NCBI GenBank assembly: GCA_934163035.1
Contig: CAKPJX010000003.1
Coordinates: 46,170 to 110,169, forward strand
DNA length: 64,000 bases
DNA from: an uncultured Bacilli bacterium
GTDB taxonomy: Bacteria; Bacillota_I; Bacilli_A; RF39; UBA660
Direction: 5' to 3'
Shown here: positions 1 to 8,607 of the stretch, piece after piece
Position numbering within the stretch: the first letter of the stretch is position 1
Layout of the letters: each line of letters starts with the position of its first letter
Program-made: the position numbers and the translations under genes
The notes under the pieces: model-generated
What the model was told of the DNA's origin: nothing
What the model saw: the letters and a program-made list of their open reading frames with translations, nothing else
The model's database searches: none

Positions 1-544
1 CCATATTAATTGAAACGCTATTAAAGTCAGTTAAAAAACTATTACAGCATAAGAACAAACCACATGGTCCTAATCCACCAATCCTTTTTGCCTTATCTCT
101 AACACCAATTTGTCTAAGTTCAATTCTTGTTTTATATTTTTGAGCAAGTTTCTTTGCTAATTCCCTAAAATCAATTCTATCATCAGCATTAAAATATAAA
201 AGTAATTGTGATCTATCAAAAGTATAATAGGAATCAATAAAATTCATTGGTAATTTTAAATCTAATGCAAATTTTTTAGCATCAATTAAAGCTTTATTTG
301 CATCACTTTTATTTTGTTCTATAACTTTTAAATCATCAATAGTAGCTTTTCGCAAAAATTCATCATGCAAAATAACAACATTCTCATCTTTTTCAAGATA
401 CGGTTTAGACTTAACAACTCCAACTTGATTACTTTCATCAACTCTAAGAATAACATAATCTCCTACATCAAAATTATTATTATCATAACTAACAAAAACA
501 ATTCCTTTAGTAGCTATTATTTCAATCCTGACTACATTAACCAT
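1..544 (-). CDS. ricT: RicT/YaaT PSP1-domain protein (partial)
   Basis: Reads off the left edge of the window, so only about 181 N-terminal residues are present. The translation contains the family blocks DRSQLLLYFNADDRIDFREL, RIELRQIGVRDKAKRIGG and LGPCGLFLCCNSFL, which are diagnostic of the PSP1 family (YaaT/RicT). In Bacillus RicT acts with RicA and RicF in RNA maturation with RNase Y and in sporulation and competence control; that is family knowledge, not visible here. The ATG lies inside the end of holB, with an 8-base overlap (ATGGTTAA), which implies translational coupling, and the holB-yaaT order matches Bacillus. The Cys residues in GPCGLFLCC are the ones thought to take part in iron-sulphur binding. 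Confidence 0.93.
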   Translation of the reverse strand, partial: MVNVVRIEIIATKGIVFVSYDNNNFDVGDYVILRVDESNQVGVVKSKPYLEKDENVVILHDEFLRKATIDDLKVIEQNKSDANKALIDAKKFALDLKLPMNFIDSYYTFDRSQLLLYFNADDRIDFRELAKKLAQKYKTRIELRQIGVRDKAKRIGGLGPCGLFLCCNSFLTDFNSVSINM

Positions 545-1409
545 CTATGTTACCTCCTATTACCTTAGCAAAAAATTGATCCAACCACAATTTATAGTTA
601 ACATTAAATTCCAACTTAATAACTTCATCATCTATTATAGAAATCATTTTAATAATTTTTTCAATTGATAAAGAAGATAAAAGCTCCAAAATATTATCAA
701 AATTAATTATAGTTTTTTCACAAGCCCTACTATCCAAATAAATCATTAATATCTTCTCAATATCCAACAATTTCTTTTTAGTAACCAATTTATCGCTCAT
801 CAACGAGCTTATTATATCATTATAGTTAGTAAAAAGTCTATCACCACTAAAAAGCAATTTTATTAAACTAAAATTTTCTTCAGAAAAAATATCATCAGAA
901 ATTCCATCATTAGATGTAGATAGACTTTGACATCTAGAAACAATAGTATCAAGAACTTTAAATTTATTAGTTGTTAATAGTATTGCTATTATATTATCTT
1001 CAGGTTCCTCTAAAAATTTAAGAATAGTATTAGCAGCAGACAAATTCAGTTTTTCAGCTTCTTTTATAACATATATTTGTTTATTATCAAGAAATGATTT
1101 TTTTTTAAAATCTTCCTGTAAATTAATTATTTGTTGTTTTTTAATTTCTTTCCCATCAGGCTGAATAATTCTAAAATCAGGATAATTATTTGTATCAACT
1201 AAGTTACAAACATTGCATTTTCCACAATCTAATTCATTGGCATGATTGGAGTTCTTGCAAAGAAGCAGTTTTACAAAAATAGTAATTAAAGGAAAATCTT
1301 TATCATAATCAGAAATTTCAATTAAATAAGCATGAGAAACAGTATTATAAAATACTGCTTTTTCTATGAAATTAATAAAATTATGATTAGATAAATTTAA
1401 ATTTTCCAT
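537..1409 (-). CDS. holB: DNA polymerase III delta' subunit
   Basis: Clamp-loader subunit of the DNA polymerase III holoenzyme, 290 residues. It has an AAA+ fold without a working P-loop, as expected for delta'. A zinc module is visible as C51, C62, C65 and C68 (CGKCNVC), followed by the conserved NYPDFRII segment. The SRC motif that supplies the arginine finger is in the IVSRCQSL segment. It lies downstream of bofA and overlaps ricT, as in Bacillus. It resembles dnaX in this window, but is shorter and lacks Walker A, so the delta' assignment is preferred. Confidence 0.93.
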   Translation of the reverse strand: MENLNLSNHNFINFIEKAVFYNTVSHAYLIEISDYDKDFPLITIFVKLLLCKNSNHANELDCGKCNVCNLVDTNNYPDFRIIQPDGKEIKKQQIINLQEDFKKKSFLDNKQIYVIKEAEKLNLSAANTILKFLEEPEDNIIAILLTTNKFKVLDTIVSRCQSLSTSNDGISDDIFSEENFSLIKLLFSGDRLFTNYNDIISSLMSDKLVTKKKLLDIEKILMIYLDSRACEKTIINFDNILELLSSLSIEKIIKMISIIDDEVIKLEFNVNYKLWLDQFFAKVIGGNIDG

Positions 1410-1416
1410 AACTACC

Positions 1417-1602
1417 TCACAAAACTAGAATTTTAAATAATATAAGAGCAATCATTCCTGAAACTCCTAAGACAGCAGTAAATAAAATAGTAAAAATATT
1501 AATAGGAATAGTACTATTAAAATTAACTGCAATTAAATTATATCCATAAAGAATAAAAGAACATAAAATAAATCTTTTTAAAATCATTAACATAGTTTTC
1601 AT
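1417..1602 (-). CDS. bofA: BofA family pro-sigma-K processing inhibitor
   Basis: Small 61-residue membrane protein with two hydrophobic segments. The C-terminal half (around IPINIFTILFTAVLGVSGM, then ALILFKILVL) aligns by eye with the BofA family block VPINLVTTAISGILGIPGIAAL. It also sits just after recR, where bofA lies in Bacillus. BofA restrains the SpoIVFB protease in the outer forespore membrane and so times sigma-K activation. It is shorter than Bacillus BofA (about 87 residues) because the first membrane segment is missing. The AGGAGG ribosome-binding site lies in the loop of a perfect 12-bp hairpin whose right arm begins with the ATG (see separate entry). The gene ends with TGA. Confidence 0.8.
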   Translation of the reverse strand: MKTMLMILKRFILCSFILYGYNLIAVNFNSTIPINIFTILFTAVLGVSGMIALILFKILVL

Positions 1603-1626
1603 AATAGCCTCCTAATGAAAACTATG
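1591..1626 (-). promoter_or_regulatory. Hairpin over the bofA start codon
   Basis: Perfect 12-bp inverted repeat with a 12-nt loop. In the mRNA the arms are CAUAGUUUUCAU and AUGAAAACUAUG, and the second arm begins exactly with the bofA AUG. The loop carries AGGAGG. The fold would pair the start codon while exposing the Shine-Dalgarno sequence. The structure is seen directly; a regulatory role is inference. Confidence 0.6.
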
Positions 1627-1640
1627 AAAAACAAAAAATA

Positions 1641-2237
1641 TTATTCTATTTCTTTACGATCCTTTAAGGCTCTCTCTAAAGTTAAGCTATCAACATACTC
1701 CATATCAACACCTATAGGAACACCATTAGCCAATTTAGTAATAGAAATATTCATATCAGATAAAATCTTTTTAATATATAAAGCAGTCGTTTCACCTTCA
1801 ATGCTAGGCTTAAATGCAAAAATGATTTCAGAAAAGCCCTCCTTTTCAACCCTATCAACTAATTTATCAATACCTATATCTTCTGGATTAATACCGTCTA
1901 ATGGAGATATAAGTCCTTCTAGAACATGATACTTTCCATTAAACATATTCTGCTTTTCAAATAAAAAAACTGTTTTTACATCTTCAACAACACACAAAAT
2001 ATTAGAATTTCTAGATAAGTCACTGCATATAGAACAATATTCATTTTCAGTTAAAACATTACATTTCGCACATTTATGTATTTTGCTTTTTACATCAACC
2101 AAACTATTAGAAAAGAACTCCACCTGATCACCATCCATACCTAAAACACAAAAAGCCAGCCTCTCAGCTGTTTTTTCTCCTATTCCAGGTAACATTTTAA
2201 AAGATTCTATTAAGTTTTTAATACTATCAGGATACAT
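1641..2237 (-). CDS. recR: Recombination mediator RecR
   Basis: 198 residues, the usual RecR length. The order is helix-hairpin-helix (LPGIGEKTAERLAF, about 15-28), a four-Cys zinc finger (CAKCNVLTENEYCSIC, about 57-72), then a Toprim domain with CVVEDVKTV and a Walker-B-like end. RecR works with RecO and RecF to load RecA at gaps. It lies 8 nt downstream of ebfC and follows dnaX, the conserved dnaX-ebfC-recR order that marks one transcription unit. No start ambiguity: the ATG has an upstream purine-rich site. Confidence 0.97.
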   Translation of the reverse strand: MYPDSIKNLIESFKMLPGIGEKTAERLAFCVLGMDGDQVEFFSNSLVDVKSKIHKCAKCNVLTENEYCSICSDLSRNSNILCVVEDVKTVFLFEKQNMFNGKYHVLEGLISPLDGINPEDIGIDKLVDRVEKEGFSEIIFAFKPSIEGETTALYIKKILSDMNISITKLANGVPIGVDMEYVDSLTLERALKDRKEIE

Positions 2238-2245
2238 ATTAAATA

Positions 2246-2542
2246 TTAAAATAAACCTGGTATATTACCAAACTTTCCCATCTTTTTTTCAGTTGCTGCA
2301 TCAACTTTAGAAAAAGCATCATTCAAAGCAACCATAATCATATCTTCCAAAATTTCAAGATCATCGGTGCCAAGATTGTCTTTATCTTGAATTTCAACTT
2401 TTGTTACCTTTTTAGAACCAAGTACGGTAACTTTAACTAAAGAACTTTCACCAACAAATTCAGTAGCATCAAGTTCTTCTTTAACCTTTAACATATCTCT
2501 TTGTAAAGCTTGGGCTTGTTTCATCATAGCTTGTATATTCAT
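2246..2542 (-). CDS. ebfC: Nucleoid-associated protein EbfC/YbaB
   Basis: 98 residues beginning MNIQAMMKQAQALQRDM, the standard N-terminal coiled segment of the YbaB/EbfC family, and ending in the glycine-rich tail GKFGNIPGLF. It is a small dimeric DNA-binding protein conserved between dnaX and recR in most bacteria. Spacing to dnaX is 14 nt and to recR 8 nt, so all three are probably co-transcribed. An AGGAGATAT-type ribosome-binding site precedes the ATG. Confidence 0.95.
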   Translation of the reverse strand: MNIQAMMKQAQALQRDMLKVKEELDATEFVGESSLVKVTVLGSKKVTKVEIQDKDNLGTDDLEILEDMIMVALNDAFSKVDAATEKKMGKFGNIPGLF

Positions 2543-2556
2543 ATAATATCTCCTTT

Positions 2557-4260
2557 TTAATTAAATTCTACTAAATCACCAAATAATTTAACAGCTTCAT
2601 TTTGTATTATATCATCATTTTCTAAATCATCAAACAATTCTTTTGGTTCTTCCATAACAGTATAGTTTTTTCCAGATCTAATTGCAGAAATATACTTACT
2701 TTTTTCTTCATTCCATACATCATCACTAATAAAGGCCAATTTTTTATTAGAATTTGTTATTTTATTGAAAACTGCACTAATCTTGTCAATGATTTCTAAG
2801 TTTTTTTTCACAATTGAATCATATTCAAAACTTATTATAATATTATTAGTAGATGATGCTCTTATTTTTCCGTCAAGTAAACTACAAACCAAGTAACCTA
2901 TTTTCTTATCAAATGTATAATCCTTCAACAATTCAAATTTTTGTTGATCATTTCTTAAAATGCTCTTGTCTGCTAACGCCAACGTATTATTAACTCTAAC
3001 AATCATTATTTCTTCAATATTATTAGGAATTTTTTGCTTTATGTTATTGTCTGCCAAAACTGAATCATTTTGAACCGAACCAGCAATACCTAAATTATTA
3101 ATTTTTTCATGATAATCATCAATATCTTTATCAGCTGCATTTTTTACATCAACAAGCGTGTTATTAATAACCGTTTCCTGATTAGAATTTATTTCCCGGG
3201 AAATAATTTTATCATTTTTACTAATAGAATCAACAAATCCAAGTAGCAATAATTCAAAAGAAATTCTAGGATTATTGCCTTTTTTAATATCGAACATTTT
3301 TTCGCACAACAATGAAGTTAATGTTTCAACATCATTCAATTCATATGGACATAATGTGCCACTTATATAATAATCCACAAGCATATCTCTAAGAAAATAC
3401 ATAAGTTGAGAAGCTATTTCAACAATATTCTTACCATTGGAATCAAATAAATTTATTTGTCTTAATAGTTCTGACATATTTTTTTGAAATATACACTGAG
3501 TAAATTTTTCCAGTTCTGAAACACCAATCATATCATTTAATTCATAAAAATCAGACAATTCTATCATTTCATTTTCATTCTTATAGGCTTTTAATTTATC
3601 AAGAATACCCAAAGCATCCCTTAGTCCACCATCAGATATTCTAGCTATTTCATTAAGAACATTATCATCTATTAAAATTTTTTCTTTTGAACAAACAAAT
3701 CTTAATTTTTCAATTAAAGATAGCAAAGAAATCTTTTTAAATGAAAAACATTGGCATCTAGAAACAATAGTTTCAGGAACTTTTTGTGGATCCGTTGTAG
3801 CCAAAATAAAAATAATATGTTCAGGTGGCTCTTCAAGAATTTTCAATAAAGCATTGAAAGCTCCAATCGAAAGCATATGAACTTCATCAATAATGTAAAC
3901 TTTAAATTTTAATTGAGATGGAACAAGCATTGCATTATTTTTAAGTTCTCTTATTTCATCAACACCATTATTAGAAGCAGCATCCATTTCTATAATATCA
4001 ATACAATCCCTATCCAAAGATATAAGACAATTATCACATTTTTCACAGCAATTTCCATTAATTGGATCTAAACAATTAACAGCTCTAGCTAATATTTTAG
4101 AAACAGTAGTCTTTCCAACTCCCCTAGGGCCAAAAAACATATATGCATGACTAAAATTTTTATGCTCAATTGCATTTTTTAATGTTTTAACTATAACATC
4201 TTGTCCGACAACATCATCAAAACTATGAGGCCTATATTTTCTATATAAAGCATGATACAT
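2557..4260 (-). CDS. dnaX: DNA polymerase III subunits gamma/tau
   Basis: 567-residue clamp-loader ATPase. Walker A is GPRGVGKTT (44-52), a zinc module uses C63, C72, C75 and C78, Walker B is IIDEVHML (about 123-130), and the SRC motif is IVSRCQCF. The C-terminal 200 residues are the variable tau-like region that contacts the polymerase. A good ribosome-binding site (GGGAGG) precedes the ATG, and an extended -10 (TGATATAAT) lies 25-30 bases further up. A perfect Noc-type site is embedded in the coding sequence at 3191-3204, where it encodes part of SREIN. I did not see a convincing programmed frameshift signal. Confidence 0.97.
   Translation of the reverse strand: MYHALYRKYRPHSFDDVVGQDVIVKTLKNAIEHKNFSHAYMFFGPRGVGKTTVSKILARAVNCLDPINGNCCEKCDNCLISLDRDCIDIIEMDAASNNGVDEIRELKNNAMLVPSQLKFKVYIIDEVHMLSIGAFNALLKILEEPPEHIIFILATTDPQKVPETIVSRCQCFSFKKISLLSLIEKLRFVCSKEKILIDDNVLNEIARISDGGLRDALGILDKLKAYKNENEMIELSDFYELNDMIGVSELEKFTQCIFQKNMSELLRQINLFDSNGKNIVEIASQLMYFLRDMLVDYYISGTLCPYELNDVETLTSLLCEKMFDIKKGNNPRISFELLLLGFVDSISKNDKIISREINSNQETVINNTLVDVKNAADKDIDDYHEKINNLGIAGSVQNDSVLADNNIKQKIPNNIEEIMIVRVNNTLALADKSILRNDQQKFELLKDYTFDKKIGYLVCSLLDGKIRASSTNNIIISFEYDSIVKKNLEIIDKISAVFNKITNSNKKLAFISDDVWNEEKSKYISAIRSGKNYTVMEEPKELFDDLENDDIIQNEAVKLFGDLVEFN
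3187..3208. promoter_or_regulatory. Noc-type binding site inside dnaX
   Basis: Contains the exact Bacillus Noc consensus ATTTCCCGGGAAAT at 3191-3204, with palindromy extending to 18 bp. The same 14-mer occurs three times in the gene-free segment next to gyrA. In Bacillus many Noc sites lie inside genes, so this position is not unusual for the family. Confidence 0.75.
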
Positions 4261-4299
4261 TATAAAACCTCCCTACAGACCAATTATATCACATATAAA

Positions 4300-4332
4300 G
4301 AAAAAAAAAGAAGACAATTACATTGTTCTTCT
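4300..4332 (-). terminator. Terminator after tadA
   Basis: Reading on the minus strand, AGAAGAACAAT-GTA-ATTGTCTTCT forms a roughly 10-bp stem with one bulged A, followed by an unbroken run of about nine T. It overlaps the tadA stop codon and separates the SRP RNA-tadA unit from dnaX. Confidence 0.8.
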
Positions 4333-4767
4333 ATCAGAAAAAAAACGTTGCATTAGACTTTTTGCTTTTAAAGGTAAAACATCATTATAAAATTCTACAG
4401 ATGGATTAATTGATTCCGAATTAAATATTTTACTGATTATATCATAATTATTATCATCACTATTTTTTAGTGCTGCATAAACACGTTTAATACGGGATTG
4501 TCTAATTGCACTGGCACACATAGGACATGGTTCCAAAGTAACATACATTTCACAATCATTTAAACGCCAATTCTTTAGTTTTTTTGATGCTTTAATAATT
4601 GCTAAAATTTCAGCATGATTAATTGAAGAATTACACTTTTCCTTAGTATTATACGCCCTTGATATTACACATCCATCTTTAACAATAACAGCACCAACAG
4701 GTACTTCACCGATAGAGCAAGCTTTCTGTGCTTGTTTCAGTGCCATATTCATATATTTAATATTCAT
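4318..4767 (-). CDS. tadA: tRNA-specific adenosine deaminase TadA
   Basis: 149 residues. Converts A34 to inosine in the tRNA-Arg(ACG) anticodon. The zinc and catalytic signature is complete: H51 and E53 (HAE) and C81/C84 (PCPMC). An in-frame GTG lies nine bases upstream, but AGGTGA sits about five bases before the ATG at 4767, so that start is chosen. It follows the SRP RNA gene and precedes dnaX; in Bacillus the order is tadA-scr-dnaX, so here the RNA and tadA are swapped. Confidence 0.95.
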   Translation of the reverse strand: MNIKYMNMALKQAQKACSIGEVPVGAVIVKDGCVISRAYNTKEKCNSSINHAEILAIIKASKKLKNWRLNDCEMYVTLEPCPMCASAIRQSRIKRVYAALKNSDDNNYDIISKIFNSESINPSVEFYNDVLPLKAKSLMQRFFSDRRTM

Positions 4768-4786
4768 AAAATTCACCTAAAATAAA

Positions 4787-4859
4787 AGTGCACATGAAAG
4801 GTTAATATTAAGGCTGCTATCTTCCGATTCTGACCTGGTTCTATCTCTCTCATTGCACG
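4787..4859 (-). ncRNA. ffs: Small bacterial SRP RNA (4.5S-like)
   Basis: On the minus strand the segment holds the conserved SRP apical core: AACCAGGTCAGAATCGGAAG, then ATAGCAGCC. That is the GGUCAG...CGGAAG...AGCAGCC pattern that binds Ffh. Flanking arms GTGCA(A)TGA and TCATGTGCAC can close the terminal stem. The length of about 73 nt is short for the small SRP class. A sigma-A promoter is correctly placed just upstream, and the tadA/dnaX neighbourhood matches Bacillus scr. The exact ends are estimated. Confidence 0.88.
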
Positions 4860-4864
4860 TATTT

Positions 4865-4893
4865 ATTCTAATACATATATTAATTTTTGTAAA
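4865..4893 (-). promoter_or_regulatory. Promoter of the SRP RNA gene
   Basis: Minus strand: -35 TTTACA (4888-4893), 17-bp spacer, -10 TAGAAT (4865-4870). The predicted start falls a few bases before the closing stem of the SRP RNA, which supports both calls. Confidence 0.7.
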
Positions 4894-4923
4894 CAACTTT
4901 TTTAAAATAAGTCTATTAACGCA

Positions 4924-4947
4924 AAATTATTTCCCGGGAAATAATTT
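4924..4947. promoter_or_regulatory. Noc-binding site (NBS) 1
   Basis: Perfect 24-bp palindrome centred on the Bacillus Noc consensus ATTTCCCGGGAAAT (4929-4942). The centre is 46 bp from parS 1. The same 24-mer recurs at 5358 and 5896. Confidence 0.85.
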
Positions 4948-4973
4948 AAAATATTAAGAAAGCAAATTTTCAA

Positions 4974-4989
4974 TGTTCCACGTGGAACA
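4974..4989. promoter_or_regulatory. parS site 1
   Basis: TGTTCCACGTGGAACA, a perfect 16-bp palindrome differing by one base from the common Bacillus parS sequence TGTTCCACGTGAAACA. Target of the ParB encoded at 27396. Palindromy extends to 20 bp (AA...TT). Confidence 0.9.
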
Positions 4990-5086
4990 TTAGTAAAAAT
5001 AGATATGTAATAGAATTAAAATTAGCAAAACTAAAGTATTTGCTTCTTAGGTAACGTAATTTTACTATTAACACATAAACATTTAA

Positions 5087-5102
5087 TGTTCCACGTGGAA
5101 CA
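5087..5102. promoter_or_regulatory. parS site 2
   Basis: Identical 16-mer TGTTCCACGTGGAACA, 113 bp from site 1 start to start. Confidence 0.9.
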
Positions 5103-5292
5103 TTAGGTCTATATTAATGATAAATTAATTATATATCACAATTTCAATAAAAATAAGAGTCGTTATCAAGTCACTAATAAATTTCAAAGCTTAAATATTT
5201 TTTCAAAAACACCTATCATTAAAGCAAAGCAAATATTAAAATCCATATACTATAAATATAATAATAGCAAATAATATTTTTGTACTAAGCAA

Positions 5293-5308
5293 TGTTCCAC
5301 GTGGAACA
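5293..5308. promoter_or_regulatory. parS site 3
   Basis: Identical 16-mer TGTTCCACGTGGAACA, 206 bp from site 2, with a Noc site 69 bp further on (centre to centre). Confidence 0.9.
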
Positions 5309-5357
5309 TTAAAAATAGATGCCTATGTTGCTAAAAAATATTAAGTTTTATTAATTC

Positions 5358-5381
5358 AAATTATTTCCCGGGAAATAATTT
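5358..5381. promoter_or_regulatory. Noc-binding site (NBS) 2
   Basis: Same 24-bp perfect palindrome as NBS 1, with core ATTTCCCGGGAAAT at 5363-5376. Confidence 0.85.
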
Positions 5382-5895
5382 ATCTTAAAATTTTGCAATA
5401 TATTACTCTATTTTTATATTTTATAAATACTTACAAGTAAAATAGTTTTAATCTTTTTCACATAAAACAAATATTATATAAATAAATCTATACTATAAAA
5501 CTTGTTGAATTTTCTATATTACCTTGAAATTTAAATACCATTTTCCATTGAATACCCATAAAATGAATAAAAATTAAAATTTTGCAATTTTAATCAACAT
5601 CTTTATAATTAACTTATATCTATTACTCAGCATAACACATTTTATTAAATATATATTGCTATGAAACAATATTTATATTTTCTACTATATTTTTTAAACA
5701 ATTAATAATCAAAGCTAATTTTCAAATATTACCAACTTTATTAATATACTTAGCAACAAATTTAAAATCTATAATCAATATTTTACTTTATACAACTTAG
5801 CATAGATGTCTTTTAAATATCACTTTCAATTAAAAAAGACATTTTAGTGTAATAAAAAAGCACATCAAGTGGTGCGATTGAAATTTCAATTTAAG

Positions 5896-5919
5896 AAATT
5901 ATTTCCCGGGAAATAATTT
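5896..5919. promoter_or_regulatory. Noc-binding site (NBS) 3
   Basis: Same 24-bp perfect palindrome, with core at 5901-5914. It is isolated from the parS sites by about 0.6 kb. Confidence 0.85.
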
Positions 5920-6127
5920 AAACATTATAAAAGGTAAATATTGCCAATTAAAATAGTAATAAAATTTTCACAACAGAAATTTATAGCATTTTACTGAATG
6001 ATCAAAAATATATCAAATTGCATACTTTAAATAATTACTAAAACAAAAAAATTATTTCAAAGAAATAATTTTTTATTACCGAAAAATATTTTATCCACAA
6101 GCAAAATATTAATAAAATCTTAAACAA

Positions 6128-6168
6128 TTATAAAGAAAGAATAGAAAAAATCATTTTCTTCTATTCTT
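6128..6168 (-). terminator. Terminator after gyrA
   Basis: Perfect 10-bp arms AAGAATAGAA/TTCTATTCTT (6159-6168 and 6137-6146) followed on the minus strand by TCTTTA. The upstream arm covers the gyrA stop codon. Confidence 0.7.
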
Positions 6169-8596
6169 CAATAGTATCATCAGAAATTTTTTCCACAACA
6201 GCAACAGTTGCAACTTTCTGGTCATCTTTTAAATTAATTAATTTTACTCCTTGCGTTGCTCTCTTCAATAATGAAATCTGTTGAATTGGCATCTTAATAA
6301 CAATACCACTGTCAGTAACAATTATTGCATCACAATCACTGTTTGCTTCTACACACATAAATGCAGTTAATAAACCATTTTTATCAGTCATGTTCAATGC
6401 TTTGACACCCTTACTACCACGATGAGTTAAACGATATTCATCAATAGTTGTACGTTTACCATAACCATTCTCAGTAACAACTAACACCTCTTCACCAGAA
6501 TTAATAACATCAGCACCAACTACATAACTTCCATCAAGATCAATACCCTTTACACCTGAACTTCCACGACTCATAGCTCTAACTTCATTTTCATCAAACC
6601 TAACCATTCGACCGTTACTTGCACCAATAACAATTTCATTTTTTCCACAAGTCTTTTTTACACTTATTAATTCATCATTTTCCTTTAAAACAATGGAAAT
6701 TTTACCAGTTTTTCTAATATTATCAAACTCTCTAATGGCAGTTCTCTTTACGATACCATTCTTAGTAACAAACATCAAATACTCAATACTTTCATCATTA
6801 GAATCAATATTTATTATCGAACTAATGTTCTCCCTCTTATCTAATTGTAATAGATTAATGATAGGTAATCCCTTTGATTGTCTAGAATACTCTGGTATCT
6901 CATATCCTTTTAGTCTATAAACCCTTCCTTTATTAGAGAAGAACAAGATATAATCATGAGTTCTCATATAAATCAAATGATCAACAAAGTCAGATTCATT
7001 AGTAGACATTCCTTTAATACCAACTCCACCACGATTTTGAGTTTTATAAGTATCTGCCTTTAATCTCTTAATATATCCATTATTAGTAAGAGTAATTATT
7101 ACATCTTCCTCAGGAATTAATGATTCATCTTCTATATATTCAATAGCAGTCATATCAATATTTGTACGTCTCTCATCACCATATTTATCTTTAATTTCAA
7201 GTAATTCTGTTTTAATTACCTCTAAAACTCTATGATCACTAGCTAAAATAGATTTTAATTCCTCAATTGTTTTTAATAATTCATTCAAATCATTTTCTAT
7301 TTTATCTCTTTCTAAACCAGTTAAACGACGTAATTTCATTTCCAAAATAGCATTAGCCTGTATTTCAGTTAAATTAAACTTAGTAGTTAAGCCTAACCTA
7401 GCCTCATCATCAGACTTAGCTGCTCTTATTAACTTGATTACCTCTTCAATATTATCTAAAGCTATTTTTAAGCCTTCCAAAATATGAACTTTCTTCTCTG
7501 CAACATCTAAGTCAAATTTAGTTCTTCTTATAATTACTTCCTTTTGAAAATCAATATATTTAGATATAATATCCTTCAATCCGAGCGTCCTAGGTACACC
7601 CTGATCTAGCATTAAAAAGATGATACCATAAGTCGTTTGAAAAGAAGTATGCTTATATAGCTTATTTAAAACTACCTGAGCATTAGCATCCTTTTTCAAA
7701 GTAATTGTTATCTTTATGCCATTTTTCAAATCAGAATGATAATCAGCAATACCTTCTATCGTTTTATTATGAACGAGCTCAGCAACCTTATTTTTCAACT
7801 CCAATGTGTTAACACCATAAGGTACCTCGTCAATAATAATGTGTTGTTTACCATTTACTTCTTCTATCTGAGCTTTACTTCTAATTGTAATACTGCCTCT
7901 ACCAGTTTCGTAAGCTTTTCTAATTCCACTATTTCCTAAAATAGTAGCACCAGTAGGAAAATCAGGTCCCTTAATATACTGCATCAAGCCATCAACATCA
8001 ATATCAGGATTATCAATATAAGCAACACATCCATCTATAACTTCTCGTAAGTTATGAGGTGGAATATTAGTAGCCATACCAACAGCTATACCAGTAGTTC
8101 CATTAACCAAAATATTAGGAAATCTCGAAGGCAAAACTTCAGGTTCCTTAGTTTGCTCATCAAAATTTGGAACAAAATTTACAGTATTTTTATTAATATT
8201 TCTTAATAATTCCAACGAAATTTTTGATAAACGTGATTCAGTGTAACGCATTGCTGCTGCACCATAACCTTCAATATTACCAAAATTTCCATGTCCATCT
8301 ATTAACATGTAACGATATGAAAAGTCTTGTGCCATTCTAACCATAGCTTCGTATATACTAGAATCACCATGTGGATGGTAATTACCCATAACCTCTCCAA
8401 CCGTTTTAGCACTCTTTTTATGAGGTTTATCAGGTGTATAACCAGATTCATACATTGAATACAAAATACGTCTGTGAACAGGCTTTAAACCGTCTCTAAG
8501 GTCAGGTAAAGCTCTTGCCACTATAACACTCATAGAATACTCTAAAAATGAGTCACGTACCTCTTTAACTATATTATTTTGTTCTAATCTATCCAC
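6161..8596 (-). CDS. gyrA: DNA gyrase subunit A
   Basis: 811 residues, typical for GyrA. The catalytic tyrosine is Y118 in [12 protein letters not shown]. The quinolone-resistance segment reads [15 protein letters not shown], keeping Ser80 and acidic Glu83 (E. coli Ser83/Asp87), the usual sensitive-type residues. The GyrA box is QNRGGVG, and the C-terminal beta-pinwheel repeats (such as GSSGVKG and GSKGVKA) are present, which separates it from ParC. It lies 11 nt after gyrB with an AGGAGG site, at the distal end of the recF-gyrB-gyrA unit. It introduces negative supercoils together with GyrB. Confidence 0.98.
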   Translation of the reverse strand: MDRLEQNNIVKEVRDSFLEYSMSVIVARALPDLRDGLKPVHRRILYSMYESGYTPDKPHKKSAKTVGEVMGNYHPHGDSSIYEAMVRMAQDFSYRYMLIDGHGNFGNIEGYGAAAMRYTESRLSKISLELLRNINKNTVNFVPNFDEQTKEPEVLPSRFPNILVNGTTGIAVGMATNIPPHNLREVIDGCVAYIDNPDIDVDGLMQYIKGPDFPTGATILGNSGIRKAYETGRGSITIRSKAQIEEVNGKQHIIIDEVPYGVNTLELKNKVAELVHNKTIEGIADYHSDLKNGIKITITLKKDANAQVVLNKLYKHTSFQTTYGIIFLMLDQGVPRTLGLKDIISKYIDFQKEVIIRRTKFDLDVAEKKVHILEGLKIALDNIEEVIKLIRAAKSDDEARLGLTTKFNLTEIQANAILEMKLRRLTGLERDKIENDLNELLKTIEELKSILASDHRVLEVIKTELLEIKDKYGDERRTNIDMTAIEYIEDESLIPEEDVIITLTNNGYIKRLKADTYKTQNRGGVGIKGMSTNESDFVDHLIYMRTHDYILFFSNKGRVYRLKGYEIPEYSRQSKGLPIINLLQLDKRENISSIINIDSNDESIEYLMFVTKNGIVKRTAIREFDNIRKTGKISIVLKENDELISVKKTCGKNEIVIGASNGRMVRFDENEVRAMSRGSSGVKGIDLDGSYVVGADVINSGEEVLVVTENGYGKRTTIDEYRLTHRGSKGVKALNMTDKNGLLTAFMCVEANSDCDAIIVTDSGIVIKMPIQQISLLKRATQGVKLINLKDDQKVATVAVVEKISDDTIEE

Positions 8597-8607
8597 AATG
8601 TTACCTC

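Larger units (their letters stand above)
4894..6132. other. Gene-free segment with parS and Noc sites
   Basis: About 1.24 kb with no plausible coding region on either strand and extreme AT content. It holds three parS sites and three Noc-type palindromes (separate entries) and a perfect DnaA box TTATCCACA at 6089-6097. Other structure is weak: an inverted repeat ATGTCTTTT (5816-5824)/AAAAGACAT (5844-5852), a 15-mer TTAAAATTTTGCAAT shared by 5385-5399 and 5574-5588, and a small hairpin near 5850-5880. It probably acts as a centromere-like landing region between the SRP RNA gene and gyrA. Confidence 0.75.

Noticed and set aside
365..568. 67-residue plus-strand frame at the left edge
   Set aside because: It lies antisense to ricT, which has clear family motifs; composition is that of a shadow frame.
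5845..5880. Minus-strand terminator GCAC...GTGC plus T run in the parS/Noc segment
   Set aside because: The stem is only four pairs with an eight-base loop, and no transcript that it could end is evident.
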